A stretch of DNA of 64,000 bases, from assembly GCF_045984285.3 (NCBI RefSeq), contig NZ_JBJQIK030000004.1, positions 500,111 to 564,110 on the forward strand, read 5' to 3'. This DNA comes from Rugamonas sp045984285 (GTDB lineage Bacteria > Pseudomonadota > Gammaproteobacteria > Burkholderiales > Burkholderiaceae_D). Shown here piece after piece: positions 25,705 to 36,704 of this stretch. A program made the position numbers and the translations under genes. Numbering within the stretch: position 1 is the first letter of the stretch; the number at the start of each line of letters is the position of its first letter. The notes under the pieces were generated by a model. The model did not search any database. It worked only from the letters and a program-made list of their open reading frames with translations, and had not been told where the DNA came from.

Positions 25705-27834
25705 ATGTATCGTCCAAAAATGCTGTTGATCGCCGCCAGTCTTGCCGTGGCAGGCGTGGTGCATGCCGCACCGGCCGCGCCGGCGCTGGCCGCCTCCAAT
25801 CCCTTCGCCAAGGCGAGCACGCTGCCGCTGCAGTATCCGCCCTTCGATAAAATCCATGACGAAGACTACGGACCTGCTTTCGATGCCGGCATCGCCCAGC
25901 AGACGGCCGAAGTGGAGGCCATCGCCAACAACAAGGCCGCGCCGACCTTCGAGAACACCATCGTTGCCATGGAGCGCAGCGGCGCCACGCTGACCCGCGT
26001 GTCGAACGTGTTCTTCAACCTGTCCGGCGCCAATACCAACGAAAACATGCAGAAGCTCGACCGCGTGCTGGCGCCCAAGCTGGCCGCGCACAGCGATGCG
26101 ATCCGCCTGAACGGCAAGCTGTATGCCCGCGTGAAGGCGCTGTACGACAAGCGCGACAGCCTGAAGCTCGATCCGGAATCGAAGTACCTGCTGGAGCGCT
26201 ACCACACCGACTTCGTGCGCGCCGGCGCCAAACTGTCCGACGCCGACAAGCAGAAGCTGAAGGCCTACAACGCGGAGCTGGCCGGCCTGTCCACGGCTTT
26301 CGCGCAGAACGTGCTGAAGGAAACCAATGCATCGGCCCTGGTGGTCGATACGCGCGAAGAACTGGCAGGCATGACGGACAAGGCCATTGAAGCCGCAGCC
26401 GCCAACGCCAAAGCACGCGGGCTGGAAGGCAAGTTCGCCATTCCGCTGGTGAACACCACCGGCCAGGCTTCGCTGGAAGTGCTGACCGACCGCACAACGC
26501 GCCAGCGCCTGCTGGAAGCGTCGATGGCGCGCGGCAGCCGTGGCGGCGAGTTCGATAACCGTGAGCTCGTGCTGAAGCTGGCGAAGCTGCGCGCCGAACG
26601 CGCTGCGCTGCTCGGCTATCCAAACCATGCGGCCTACACGCTGGAAGACCAGACCGCGCGCACCACCGGCGCCGTGAACCAGCTGCTGTCCGAGTTCGCG
26701 CGCCCCGCGGTGGCCAATGCGCGCCGCGAAGGCGCCGATATCCAGAAGGTCATCGATGCCGAAAAGGGCGGCTTCCAGCTGCAGGCTTCGGACTGGGCCT
26801 TCTACACCGAGAAGGTGCGCAAGGAGCGCTACGCTTTCGACGCCAACGAGATCAAGCCCTACTTCGAGCTGAACCGCGTGCTGGTCGACGGCGTGTTCTT
26901 CGCCGCGAACAAGGTGTACGGCCTGACCTTCAAGGAGCGCAAGGATCTGCCGGTGTATAACCCGGACGTGCGCGTGTTCGACGTGTTCGACGCCGACGGC
27001 AAGCAGCTCGCCATCTTCCTGGCCGATATGTACGCCCGCAGCAACAAGCGTGGCGGCGCCTGGATGAATGCCTATGTGTCGCAGTCCGGGCTGACCGGCG
27101 CCAAACCGGTGGTGGCGAACCACCTGAACATTCCGAAACCGGCTGACGGCGAACCGACCCTGCTGACCTACGACGAAGTGCGCACCGCCTTCCACGAATT
27201 CGGCCACGCGCTGCACGGCATGTTCTCGAACGTGAAGTATCCGCGCTTCTCCGGCACGCGCGTGCCGCGCGACTACGTGGAATTCCCTTCGCAGGTCAAC
27301 GAGATGTGGGCTGTGTGGCCCGAAGTGCTGAACAACTACGCGAAGCACTACCAGACCGGCGCGCCGATGCCGAAAGAGCTGCTGGACAAGGTGCTCGCTT
27401 CCGGCAAGTTCAACGAAGGCCACCGCACCACCGAGTACCTGGCCGCCTCGATCATCGACCAGCGCTGGCACCAGCTGGCGCCGGACCAGATCCCGGCCGA
27501 CGTAGTGGCCTTCGAAGCGGCCGCGCTGAAGGATGCGGGCGTGGACTACGCCGCCGTGCCGCCGCGCTACCGCAGCACCTACTTCTCGCACGTGTTCGCC
27601 GGCGGCTATTCGGCCGGCTACTACGGCTACCTGTGGGCCGAGAAGCTGGATGCCGATGCGGTGGAATGGTTCAAGGAAAACGGCGGCATGTCGCGCAAGA
27701 ACGGCGACCATTTCCGCAAAATGCTGCTGTCGCGCGGCGGCACTGTGGATGCGATGCAGATGTACCGCGATTTCCGCGGCCGCGATGCGGTCATCCAGCC
27801 CCTGCTGGAGCGCCGCGGCCTGACTGGCCAATAA
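25705..27834 (+). CDS. M3 family oligopeptidase (dipeptidyl carboxypeptidase-like), copy 2
   Basis: A 709-residue paralogue of the upstream gene, with the same signal peptide layout (about residues 1-21, GVVHAAP) and the zinc motif HEFGH (His497, Glu498, His501). Long stretches are shared with copy 1, such as ERKDLPVYNPDVRVFDV and NETNASALVVDTREELAGM-like segments. The main difference is a short insertion around residue 350 (VIDAEKGGFQLQ). Both copies look functional, so this is a tandem duplication kept intact, probably with divided substrate preference. The gene pair is cotranscribed. Confidence 0.93.
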   Translation: MYRPKMLLIAASLAVAGVVHAAPAAPALAASNPFAKASTLPLQYPPFDKIHDEDYGPAFDAGIAQQTAEVEAIANNKAAPTFENTIVAMERSGATLTRVSNVFFNLSGANTNENMQKLDRVLAPKLAAHSDAIRLNGKLYARVKALYDKRDSLKLDPESKYLLERYHTDFVRAGAKLSDADKQKLKAYNAELAGLSTAFAQNVLKETNASALVVDTREELAGMTDKAIEAAAANAKARGLEGKFAIPLVNTTGQASLEVLTDRTTRQRLLEASMARGSRGGEFDNRELVLKLAKLRAERAALLGYPNHAAYTLEDQTARTTGAVNQLLSEFARPAVANARREGADIQKVIDAEKGGFQLQASDWAFYTEKVRKERYAFDANEIKPYFELNRVLVDGVFFAANKVYGLTFKERKDLPVYNPDVRVFDVFDADGKQLAIFLADMYARSNKRGGAWMNAYVSQSGLTGAKPVVANHLNIPKPADGEPTLLTYDEVRTAFHEFGHALHGMFSNVKYPRFSGTRVPRDYVEFPSQVNEMWAVWPEVLNNYAKHYQTGAPMPKELLDKVLASGKFNEGHRTTEYLAASIIDQRWHQLAPDQIPADVVAFEAAALKDAGVDYAAVPPRYRSTYFSHVFAGGYSAGYYGYLWAEKLDADAVEWFKENGGMSRKNGDHFRKMLLSRGGTVDAMQMYRDFRGRDAVIQPLLERRGLTGQ

Positions 27835-27852
27835 AGGGGGGCAAATGATTGC

Positions 27853-27883
27853 TTGACCTGTCTATCGTAGACAGGTTTATGCT
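27853..27883 (+). promoter_or_regulatory. MerR-type promoter with 19-bp spacer and central dyad
   Basis: TTGACC (27853-27858) and TATGCT (27878-27883) are separated by exactly 19 bases, the over-long spacing typical of MerR-controlled promoters. A perfect dyad, 9-bp arms ACCTGTCTA and TAGACAGGT around TCG (27856-27876), fills the spacer. Transcription would start at or next to the A of the ATG at 27890, making the mRNA leaderless. The MerR gene is second in the operon, so autoregulation is likely. Confidence 0.8.
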
Positions 27884-27889
27884 GGGCGC

Positions 27890-28285
27890 ATGGACGATGA
27901 TGACTTCCTGCGCAGCCTCGAAGACTGCACGCTGCCCCCGCAGCACTTCAACCATGCCGGCCATATCAGGCTGGCATGGCTCCAGCTCCGCCGCCTGCCT
28001 TTCGAGCAGGCGGTGGAGCGTACCTGCACCCTGATCCGGGCGTACGCCGCGCATCTGGGCGCCGCAGGAAAATTCCACTACACCATTACCGCCGCGCTGA
28101 TGCACCTGATGCGCGAGGCGGGCGCCTGCGAGGCGCAACTTGGCCATGAGGCCTTCCTGGTCCGCGCCGCGCCTCTGCTGGCCGATGCGCGCGGCGGGCT
28201 GGCGCTGCACTACTCGGACGAACTGCTGGCCGGCAGCGCCGCACGTGAAGCGTTTGCCGCGCCTGACCGGATGCCGCTGCCATGA
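27890..28285 (+). CDS. Conserved protein of unknown function, first gene of MerR operon
   Basis: A 131-residue cytoplasmic protein with no membrane segment or signal peptide. Striking conserved-looking blocks are PPQHFNHAGHIRLAWLQL (with two His and an Arg) and KFHYTITAALMHLMREAGA, which look like a helical bundle with a polar pocket. I know of no named family. It starts at or beside the predicted transcription start, without a ribosome site, and its stop overlaps the start of the MerR gene by four bases (ATGA). It is therefore probably the target or co-product of that regulator. Confidence 0.75.
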   Translation: MDDDDFLRSLEDCTLPPQHFNHAGHIRLAWLQLRRLPFEQAVERTCTLIRAYAAHLGAAGKFHYTITAALMHLMREAGACEAQLGHEAFLVRAAPLLADARGGLALHYSDELLAGSAAREAFAAPDRMPLP

Positions 28286-28800
28286 GCGCCGTCCTCAGCG
28301 TCGGCCAGCTGGCCCGCCTGTGCGGCGTATCGCGCGCGGCCTTGCTCTACTACGAAAGCCTGGGCCTGCTGTCGCCGCAGCGCAGCGCCTCCGGCTACCG
28401 GCGCTATGGCGAGCAGGACGTGCGGCGCGCGCAGCAGATCCGCGACTACCGGGCTACCGGCCTCGGCATGGAAGCCATCGGCGCGCTGCTGGACGAAGCG
28501 CCGGGCCCGGCCCTGCTGCAGGACCGCCTGCGCGAGATCCACGCCGAAATCCGCCGCCTGCGCGAACAGCAGGCCCTGCTGGAGCAGCTGCTGGGGCAGG
28601 CGGGCGACGGCCCGATGACGGTGGCGCGCTGGACCGCGCTGCAGCATGCGGCCGGCGTCGATGACGCGGCCATGCAACGCTGGCATGCGCTGTTCGAGCA
28701 ACAGTCGCCGCAGGCACACGAAGATTTCCTGCGCTCACTGGGTGTGGATGAGGCGGGAATTGCGCGCATTCGTGGCTGGTCGCGCGGAATCAGTGTATAA
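28282..28800 (+). CDS. MerR family transcriptional regulator
   Basis: A 172-residue MerR-type activator. The N-terminal 70 residues hold the winged HTH (SVGQLARLCGVSRAALLYYESLGLL, then SGYRRYGEQDVRRAQQI) and are followed by the dimerisation coiled coil (about residues 72-108). The C-terminal part is short and has no cysteine pair, so it is not a metal sensor like MerR, CueR or ZntR; the effector is unknown. Its operator is very probably the dyad at 27856-27876. It is translationally coupled to the gene upstream. Confidence 0.92.
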   Translation: MSAVLSVGQLARLCGVSRAALLYYESLGLLSPQRSASGYRRYGEQDVRRAQQIRDYRATGLGMEAIGALLDEAPGPALLQDRLREIHAEIRRLREQQALLEQLLGQAGDGPMTVARWTALQHAAGVDDAAMQRWHALFEQQSPQAHEDFLRSLGVDEAGIARIRGWSRGISV

Positions 28801-28836
28801 GTTCGTCTGTAGCCACTTTAATAAGGGGACAGCGCG

Positions 28837-29112
28837 ATGGACAACAATCTGAAAGAGTCGCTCCGCAACCTGCACGGCAGCCTGGCCAATGCCGGCCCGG
28901 TCGATGAAGAGCTGCAGGACCTGCTGCGCCAGCTGGACGTGGATATCCGCCTGCTGCTGGAACAGCGCGCGGCGGAAGGCGAGGACGTCACCACCACCTA
29001 CGGCCTGGCCGAACGCACGCAGGAAATCTCGGCGAAATTCGCTGCGAAGCATCCGGCCCTGGAGCCCACGCTGCGCGAGCTGGGCCGTATCCTCGGCAAT
29101 ATGGGGATCTGA
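28837..29112 (+). CDS. DUF4404 family protein
   Basis: A 91-residue protein matching DUF4404: NNLKESLRNLHGSLANAGPVDEELQDLLRQLDVDI, then TYGLAERTQEISAKFAAKHPALEPTLRELGRILGNMGI. It is small, helical and soluble; function unknown. The ATG has an AAGGGGACAGCG upstream stretch that supplies a weak ribosome site. It ends four bases from the stop of the DUF1269 gene on the other strand. Confidence 0.85.
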   Translation: MDNNLKESLRNLHGSLANAGPVDEELQDLLRQLDVDIRLLLEQRAAEGEDVTTTYGLAERTQEISAKFAAKHPALEPTLRELGRILGNMGI

Positions 29113-29116
29113 GGCC

Positions 29117-29629
29117 TCAGGGGAAGGCCAGCATCGGCGGTTCTTCCCCGGCAAAGCTGAAGTCGGGATGCCGCGCGGCGATCATGTCCTCGATCTCGCG
29201 CACCCGGCGCAGCGGCACATCCACCATCATCAGCACCTCGCCGGCCGCGATGCGCTCGGCGTATTTCTCCAGCTTCTTGTTCGGCACGGCGGCCGCATTC
29301 ATGCCCGAAGCCCAGGCCCCGAACAGGGCGCCGCCCAGCGCCATCAGCAGGATGGCGGCGGTGCGCATGGTCAGCCCGTCCGGCGGCATCAGCACCAGCA
29401 GCACCCCCGCCACAAAGCCCGCGATACCGCCGATGATGATGCCCAGCTGGGCGCCGTGAATCAGGTCGGTTTTCACCATGAAGCCGCATTCGGGCATGTC
29501 CTTCGGCAAGGCGCCTTCGCGCGCCATGAAGCGGATGTGGCGTTCCTCGATGCGCGCCAGCAAGAGCTCGTCGAGCATGGCGCGGGCCGCCGGAACGGAG
29601 GGTAGAACGTAATAGAGTCTGCGTCGCAT
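29117..29629 (-). CDS. DUF1269 family membrane protein
   Basis: A 170-residue protein of the DUF1269 family: RRRLYYVLPSVPAARAMLDELLLARIEERHI (a ferredoxin-like strand-helix), then KTDLIHGAQLGIIIGG followed by two glycine-rich membrane helices, and MVDVPLRRVREIEDMIAARHPDF at the end. These proteins are common in Burkholderiales and Pseudomonas, with no established role. It has its own promoter region, divergent from ygiQ. Confidence 0.82.
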   Translation of the reverse strand: MRRRLYYVLPSVPAARAMLDELLLARIEERHIRFMAREGALPKDMPECGFMVKTDLIHGAQLGIIIGGIAGFVAGVLLVLMPPDGLTMRTAAILLMALGGALFGAWASGMNAAAVPNKKLEKYAERIAAGEVLMMVDVPLRRVREIEDMIAARHPDFSFAGEEPPMLAFP

Positions 29630-29780
29630 GATGGTCTCCCCAAAAGCTATTCTTCGTTATAGCAAATGTGGCCGGCATTACAATGTGCTAACACCCAAGT
29701 TATTGAATAATAAAAGCTTTTATGCGACGCGGCGGCAGGCAAATGCAGCGGCGGCACGCCAATTCCGGTACAATACCGGG

Positions 29781-32111
<2,331 letters not shown>

Positions 32112-32213
32112 GCGAGATCGCCGGCCTCATCCGCCGGCGATGTTGTTTTTGGGAATCTGTTTCATTTCGGGGCATAATGGTGATTGATGTTTCACCTTGC
32201 TCATGAAATGGAA

Positions 32214-33635
32214 ATGAAGATGAACCTGAAGGCCTTGCTGCTCACGCCCCTGCTGGCGCTGCTGGTCGCCTGCGGCGGTGGCGACGATGACAAAACCGAC
32301 ACGCCGACCACGCCAACCCCGGCCACGCCGACCCTGGTGTCGATCGCGCTGACGCCGGCCAACCCCACCATCGCCGTCGGCGGCACCCAGCAGCTGACCG
32401 CCACCGGCACCTATTCGGACGGCAAGAGCGCAGCCATCAAGGACACCATCACCTGGGCTGCCAAGGGCAATATGGTGTCGGTCTTCACCAGCGGTTTGGT
32501 GACCGGTAAAGCGGTCGGCACCGATACCGTCACCGCGACCGTAGGCTCGGTGGTCGGCAGCACCACCATTACCGTGACTGGCCCTTGGGCGGACGCGGCA
32601 GCGGGTGGCCACCAGACGGTGGCCCTGCGCAAGGACGGCACGCTATACGCATGGGGCTGGAACCGCTGGGGCCAGCTGGGCGATGGCAGCACCGCTGACC
32701 AGAAGAAACCGGTAGCGGTGAGCGGCAGCGTGAATACCTGGAAGCAGGTAGCCACCGGCGAATTCCATACGCTGGCCGTGCGTGCCGACGGCACGCTGTG
32801 GGCCTGGGGCTTCAACCAGAACGGCCAACTCGGCCTGGGTAACAATCTGGATAAAGCCGTGCCAACCCAGGTTGGTACGGCCAAGACCTGGGTCGCGGTC
32901 GCTGCGGGCAAGTCGCATTCGCTGGCGATCGACAAGGCCGGGGTGCTGTGGACCTGGGGCCGCAACTTCAACGGCCAGCTCGGCGACGATACGACGGTGG
33001 ACAAACTGGTGCCCACCAAGCTTGCCAGCCCGGTCGCTGGCGGTCTCTGGAAATTGGTGACCGCGGGTGCGGCGCATTCCATGGGCGTGCTGGCTGATGG
33101 CTCGCTGTATGCCTGGGGCGCGAACGAGAGCGGCCAGGCAGGCACTGGCGGCCTGGCCGGCGTGACCAAGCCCACCCGCGTTGGCACCGGCACTTGGGTG
33201 CTGGCGGCAGCGGGCGGCAACCATTCGCTGGCGGTGCGCGCCGACGGCGCCCTGTTCGCCTGGGGCGCCAACGATGCCGGCCAGCTGGGCAACGATTCCT
33301 TTGCCAACGTCACCACGCCGGTGCGCATCGGCACGGACAGCAACTGGGCCTACCTCGCGGCCGGCACCAGCCATTCGCTGGGCGTGAAAGCCGACGGTAC
33401 CCTGTGGTCATGGGGCTCGAACAGTGATGGCCAACTGGGCAGCGGCACGCTGAGCGACCGCCGCGTTCCAGTACAGGTTGGCACCGGCACCATCTGGAAG
33501 TCGGTGTCGGCCGGTTTGCAGCACTCGCTAGGCGTGCAGACTGACGGCAGCATCTGGAGCTGGGGCCGCAATGCCGAAGGCCAGCAGGGCAATGGCGGCA
33601 CTGCCGCCGTCACCACCCCGGCCACCCTGCCATAA
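32214..33635 (+). CDS. Lipoprotein with Big_2 domain and seven RCC1 propeller repeats
   Basis: A protein of about 473 residues exported as a lipoprotein: the N-terminal signal runs into the lipobox LVAC, followed by GGGDDD (acidic, an outer-membrane-retention style). Residues about 35-120 form a bacterial immunoglobulin-like (Big_2) domain (LTPANPTIAVGGTQQL, then TATGTYSDG). The rest contains seven RCC1-type repeats recognised by their WGxN...GQ motifs (WGWNRWGQ, WGFNQNGQ, WGRNFNGQ, WGANESGQ, WGANDAGQ, WGSNSDGQ, WGRNAEGQ). Seven repeats complete one propeller. It is most likely a cell-surface ligand- or protein-binding protein. Several in-frame ATGs crowd the start. Confidence 0.85.
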   Translation: MKMNLKALLLTPLLALLVACGGGDDDKTDTPTTPTPATPTLVSIALTPANPTIAVGGTQQLTATGTYSDGKSAAIKDTITWAAKGNMVSVFTSGLVTGKAVGTDTVTATVGSVVGSTTITVTGPWADAAAGGHQTVALRKDGTLYAWGWNRWGQLGDGSTADQKKPVAVSGSVNTWKQVATGEFHTLAVRADGTLWAWGFNQNGQLGLGNNLDKAVPTQVGTAKTWVAVAAGKSHSLAIDKAGVLWTWGRNFNGQLGDDTTVDKLVPTKLASPVAGGLWKLVTAGAAHSMGVLADGSLYAWGANESGQAGTGGLAGVTKPTRVGTGTWVLAAAGGNHSLAVRADGALFAWGANDAGQLGNDSFANVTTPVRIGTDSNWAYLAAGTSHSLGVKADGTLWSWGSNSDGQLGSGTLSDRRVPVQVGTGTIWKSVSAGLQHSLGVQTDGSIWSWGRNAEGQQGNGGTAAVTTPATLP

Positions 33636-33772
33636 CGTTCTCCGTCCCGGCGGGCCGCCCGGCCCGCCCCAGGGGTGCGGCATGAAAGCCACACTTCTGT
33701 CTTGGACGCCCGGGAAACCGATACAATCTGTTAACTGGTCTTGGTGCCCCGTTAACCTGTTTCGGAACCATA

Positions 33773-36529
33773 GTGCGTCCATTCTCATCGTTCCTTCTCC
33801 TGTTATCGCTCTTCCTTGCGTCGGCGCATGCACAGGACAAGGTCGTACTGCAGCTCAAGCACAGCCACCAGTTCCAGTTCGCCGGCTATTACGCCGCCAT
33901 CGAAAAGGGCTACTACCGTGAAGCCGGGCTCGACGTACAACTGGTGGAAAGCACCGACGGCAATGAGCCGGAGCGTGCCGTATTGTCCGGCCGCGCCCAG
34001 TACGGCGTAGGCAGCAGCAGCCTGCTGCTGGCCCGCCTGTCGGGCAAGCCGCTGGTGGTGCTGGGCGTGATCTTCCAGCACTCGCCCTATGTGCTGGCGA
34101 TGCGCCAGCAGGGCCCCACTCCCGATATCCGCAACATCATCGGCAAGCACGCGATGATCGGCTCGCTGAATGACGAGCTGAGCCAGGCGGACGAGCTGCT
34201 GGCCTACCTGAAAAAGGAAGGCATCACGCCGGACCGCATCATCCGCCGCGAACACAGCTACAACCCGGAAGACCTGGTCTCCGGCAAGGTGGACGCGATG
34301 GCCATCTACATGACCAATGAGCCGGACTACCTGGACCGTGTCGGCTTCCCCTACGACATCTACAATCCGCGTTCCTCGGGCATCGATTTCTATGGCGACA
34401 ACCTGTTCACCAGCGAACAGGAGCTTGCCGCCCATCCGGAGCGCGTGAAAGCCTTCCGGGCCGCCAGCCTCCGGGGCTGGCAGTATGCGATGAGCCACCA
34501 GGAAGAGATTGTGGACCTCATCCTGAACAAATATTCGCGCCGCAACGACCGCCTGCACCTGCTGTATGAGGCGCGCCAGATGGTGGCCCTGGTGCAGCCT
34601 GTGCTGGTGGAAATCGGCTATATGAATCCGGACCGCTGGCAGCACATCGCCGATATCTATACCGACCTCGGCCTGCTGCCGAAAGGTGTGTCCTTCTCCG
34701 GCTTCCTGTACAACGCGGACAACGGGCCGGAACTGGCCTGGCTGTACCGCGTGCTGGGGGTGGCGGGCGCACTGCTGCTGCTGGGCGCGGCGGTGCACTT
34801 CAGCCTGCTGGCGCGCGAGCGCAGCCGCTCGCAGGAGGCGATCCGCATCGGCGAGCAGCGCTTCCGCACCATGTTCGAGGCGGCGCCGATGGGCATTGCG
34901 CTGGTGGACTCGGTCACGGGGCGCTTCGGCGACGTCAACCCGCGCTATGCCGAGATCGCCGGTCGCAGCGTGGAGCAGATGAAGCAGGGCACCTGGATGG
35001 ACGTGGTCGATCCGGAAGACGTGGCCGTCATCATTCCGCAGATGGAGGAATTCACCAAGCGCGACCTGGCCGAACTGAAAACCACGGCGCGCATGGTGCG
35101 GCCGGACGGCACGCGGATCTGGGTGGAAGCCTCGATCACGCCGGTGCTGGCCAGCGCGGCCGGTCCCGCCATGCATCTGTGCATGATCGAAGACGTGACG
35201 GACCAGAAGCAGACCGAGGCGCTGATCTGGCAGCAGGCCAATTTCGATACGCTGACCCAGCTGCCGAACCGCCGCATGTTCCTCGACCGCCTGCAGCACG
35301 ACATCCTGAAAAGCCGGCGCGACGGCACCCGCATTGCCATCCTGTTCATCGACCTCGACCACTTCAAGGAAGTGAACGACACGCTGGGCCACCACCAGGG
35401 CGACGTGCTGCTGATCGACGCGGCGCGCCGCATCAGCGCCTGCGTGCGCGAATCCGATACCGTGGCGCGCCTCGGCGGCGACGAATTCACCGTCATCCTG
35501 CCCTCGCTGGAAGAGGTGGACCGCGTGGAAACCATCGCCCAGAACATCATCGACAGCCTGCTGATGCCGTTTGCGCTGGGCCAGGAACAGGCCTTCGTGT
35601 CGGCCTCGATCGGCATCACGCTGTATCCGGACGATGCGGGCAGCATGGAAGACCTGCTGAAGCACGCCGACCAGGCCATGTATGCGGCCAAGGGCGCGGG
35701 CCGCAACCGCTTCAGCTACTTCACGCCGGCGCTGCAGGTGGCGGCGCTGAACCGCATGCGCCTGACCAACGATCTGCGCGGCGCGCTGAAAGGCGGCCAG
35801 CTGCGCCTGTACTTCCAGCCCATCGTGCACCTGAAAACCGGCCGCATCCACAAGGCGGAAGCGCTGCTGCGCTGGGAGCATCCGCAGCGCGGCATGGTCA
35901 GTCCGCTGGAATTCATTCCGCTGGCCGAAGCGAGCGGCCTGATCGTCGATATCGGGCAGTGGGTATTCCACGAAGCCGTGCGCTGGGTGCAGCGCTGGCG
36001 GGCCGAAGTGCATCCGGCCTTCCAGGTCAGCGTCAACCAGTCGCCGCTGGAATTCCAGCGCGAAGGCGGGGGCTATGACGGCTGGCTGCGCCACCTGCAG
36101 CAGCAGTCGCTGCCGGGGCAGGCGCTGGTGGTGGAGATTACCGAAGGCCTGCTGCTGGACGCCAGCAATGCCGTCACCGACAAGCTGCTGCAGCTGCGCG
36201 ACGCCGGCATCCAGGTGGCGCTGGACGACTTCGGCACCGGCTATTCCTCGCTGTCCTACCTGAAGAAATTCGACATCGACTACCTGAAGATCGACCGCAG
36301 CTTCACTCGCAACCTGGCGCCGGAATCGAGCGATATGGCGCTGTCGGAAGCCATCATCGTCATGGCCCACAAGCTGGAGCTGGAAGTGATTGCGGAAGGG
36401 GTGGAAACGCCGGAGCAGCGCGAGCTGCTGGCCGCCGCCGGCTGCGACTACGGCCAGGGCTACCTGTTCGCCCGCCCCATGCCGGCCGCCGATTTCGACC
36501 TGATGCTCAAGGCCCAGCTGGCGGCTTGA
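33773..36529 (+). CDS. Periplasmic NMT1/THI5-type sensor with PAS, GGDEF and EAL domains
   Basis: A 918-residue c-di-GMP signalling protein. Signal peptide at residues 1-20 (ASAHA). About 21-315 form an ABC-type substrate-binding domain of the NMT1/THI5 (SsuA-like) fold; one membrane helix lies at about 323-347. A PAS domain follows (365-480, ending MHLCMIEDVTDQ). GGDEF (residues 568-572) is intact and carries the allosteric RxxD site (RESD) five residues ahead. EAL is at 696-698 in KAEALLRW, with DDFGTGYSSL and KIDRSF. The periplasmic domain probably senses a small heterocycle and controls c-di-GMP turnover. The start is GTG. Confidence 0.9.
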   Translation: MRPFSSFLLLLSLFLASAHAQDKVVLQLKHSHQFQFAGYYAAIEKGYYREAGLDVQLVESTDGNEPERAVLSGRAQYGVGSSSLLLARLSGKPLVVLGVIFQHSPYVLAMRQQGPTPDIRNIIGKHAMIGSLNDELSQADELLAYLKKEGITPDRIIRREHSYNPEDLVSGKVDAMAIYMTNEPDYLDRVGFPYDIYNPRSSGIDFYGDNLFTSEQELAAHPERVKAFRAASLRGWQYAMSHQEEIVDLILNKYSRRNDRLHLLYEARQMVALVQPVLVEIGYMNPDRWQHIADIYTDLGLLPKGVSFSGFLYNADNGPELAWLYRVLGVAGALLLLGAAVHFSLLARERSRSQEAIRIGEQRFRTMFEAAPMGIALVDSVTGRFGDVNPRYAEIAGRSVEQMKQGTWMDVVDPEDVAVIIPQMEEFTKRDLAELKTTARMVRPDGTRIWVEASITPVLASAAGPAMHLCMIEDVTDQKQTEALIWQQANFDTLTQLPNRRMFLDRLQHDILKSRRDGTRIAILFIDLDHFKEVNDTLGHHQGDVLLIDAARRISACVRESDTVARLGGDEFTVILPSLEEVDRVETIAQNIIDSLLMPFALGQEQAFVSASIGITLYPDDAGSMEDLLKHADQAMYAAKGAGRNRFSYFTPALQVAALNRMRLTNDLRGALKGGQLRLYFQPIVHLKTGRIHKAEALLRWEHPQRGMVSPLEFIPLAEASGLIVDIGQWVFHEAVRWVQRWRAEVHPAFQVSVNQSPLEFQREGGGYDGWLRHLQQQSLPGQALVVEITEGLLLDASNAVTDKLLQLRDAGIQVALDDFGTGYSSLSYLKKFDIDYLKIDRSFTRNLAPESSDMALSEAIIVMAHKLELEVIAEGVETPEQRELLAAAGCDYGQGYLFARPMPAADFDLMLKAQLAA

Positions 36530-36598
36530 GCCCCTATAAGGCAATCCTGCCGCTTTGACCACAAAAGCGGATAATATCGCTCTCGCTCGCCCGTTTCG

Positions 36599-36635
36599 AT
36601 AGCTAAAGCCAATTGAAACTATTGGAACAATCAAT
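36599..36635 (+). promoter_or_regulatory. OxyR-like operator upstream of ahpC
   Basis: Four tetranucleotides spaced by exactly 7 bases: ATAG, CAAT, ATTG, CAAT. This is the ATAG-N7-CTAT-N7-ATAG-N7-CTAT layout of an OxyR tetramer site, with one mismatch in each of the last three. A -10-like TTAAAC at 36658-36663 lies correctly downstream for activation of ahpC. ahpCF is a classical OxyR target; oxyR itself is not in the window. Confidence 0.65.
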
Positions 36636-36704
36636 TTTCCAAATAGACGAGAAACCCTTAAACTGGCATCTCATTGATTCACAACCCTCACGAGGAAAAC
36701 ACAA

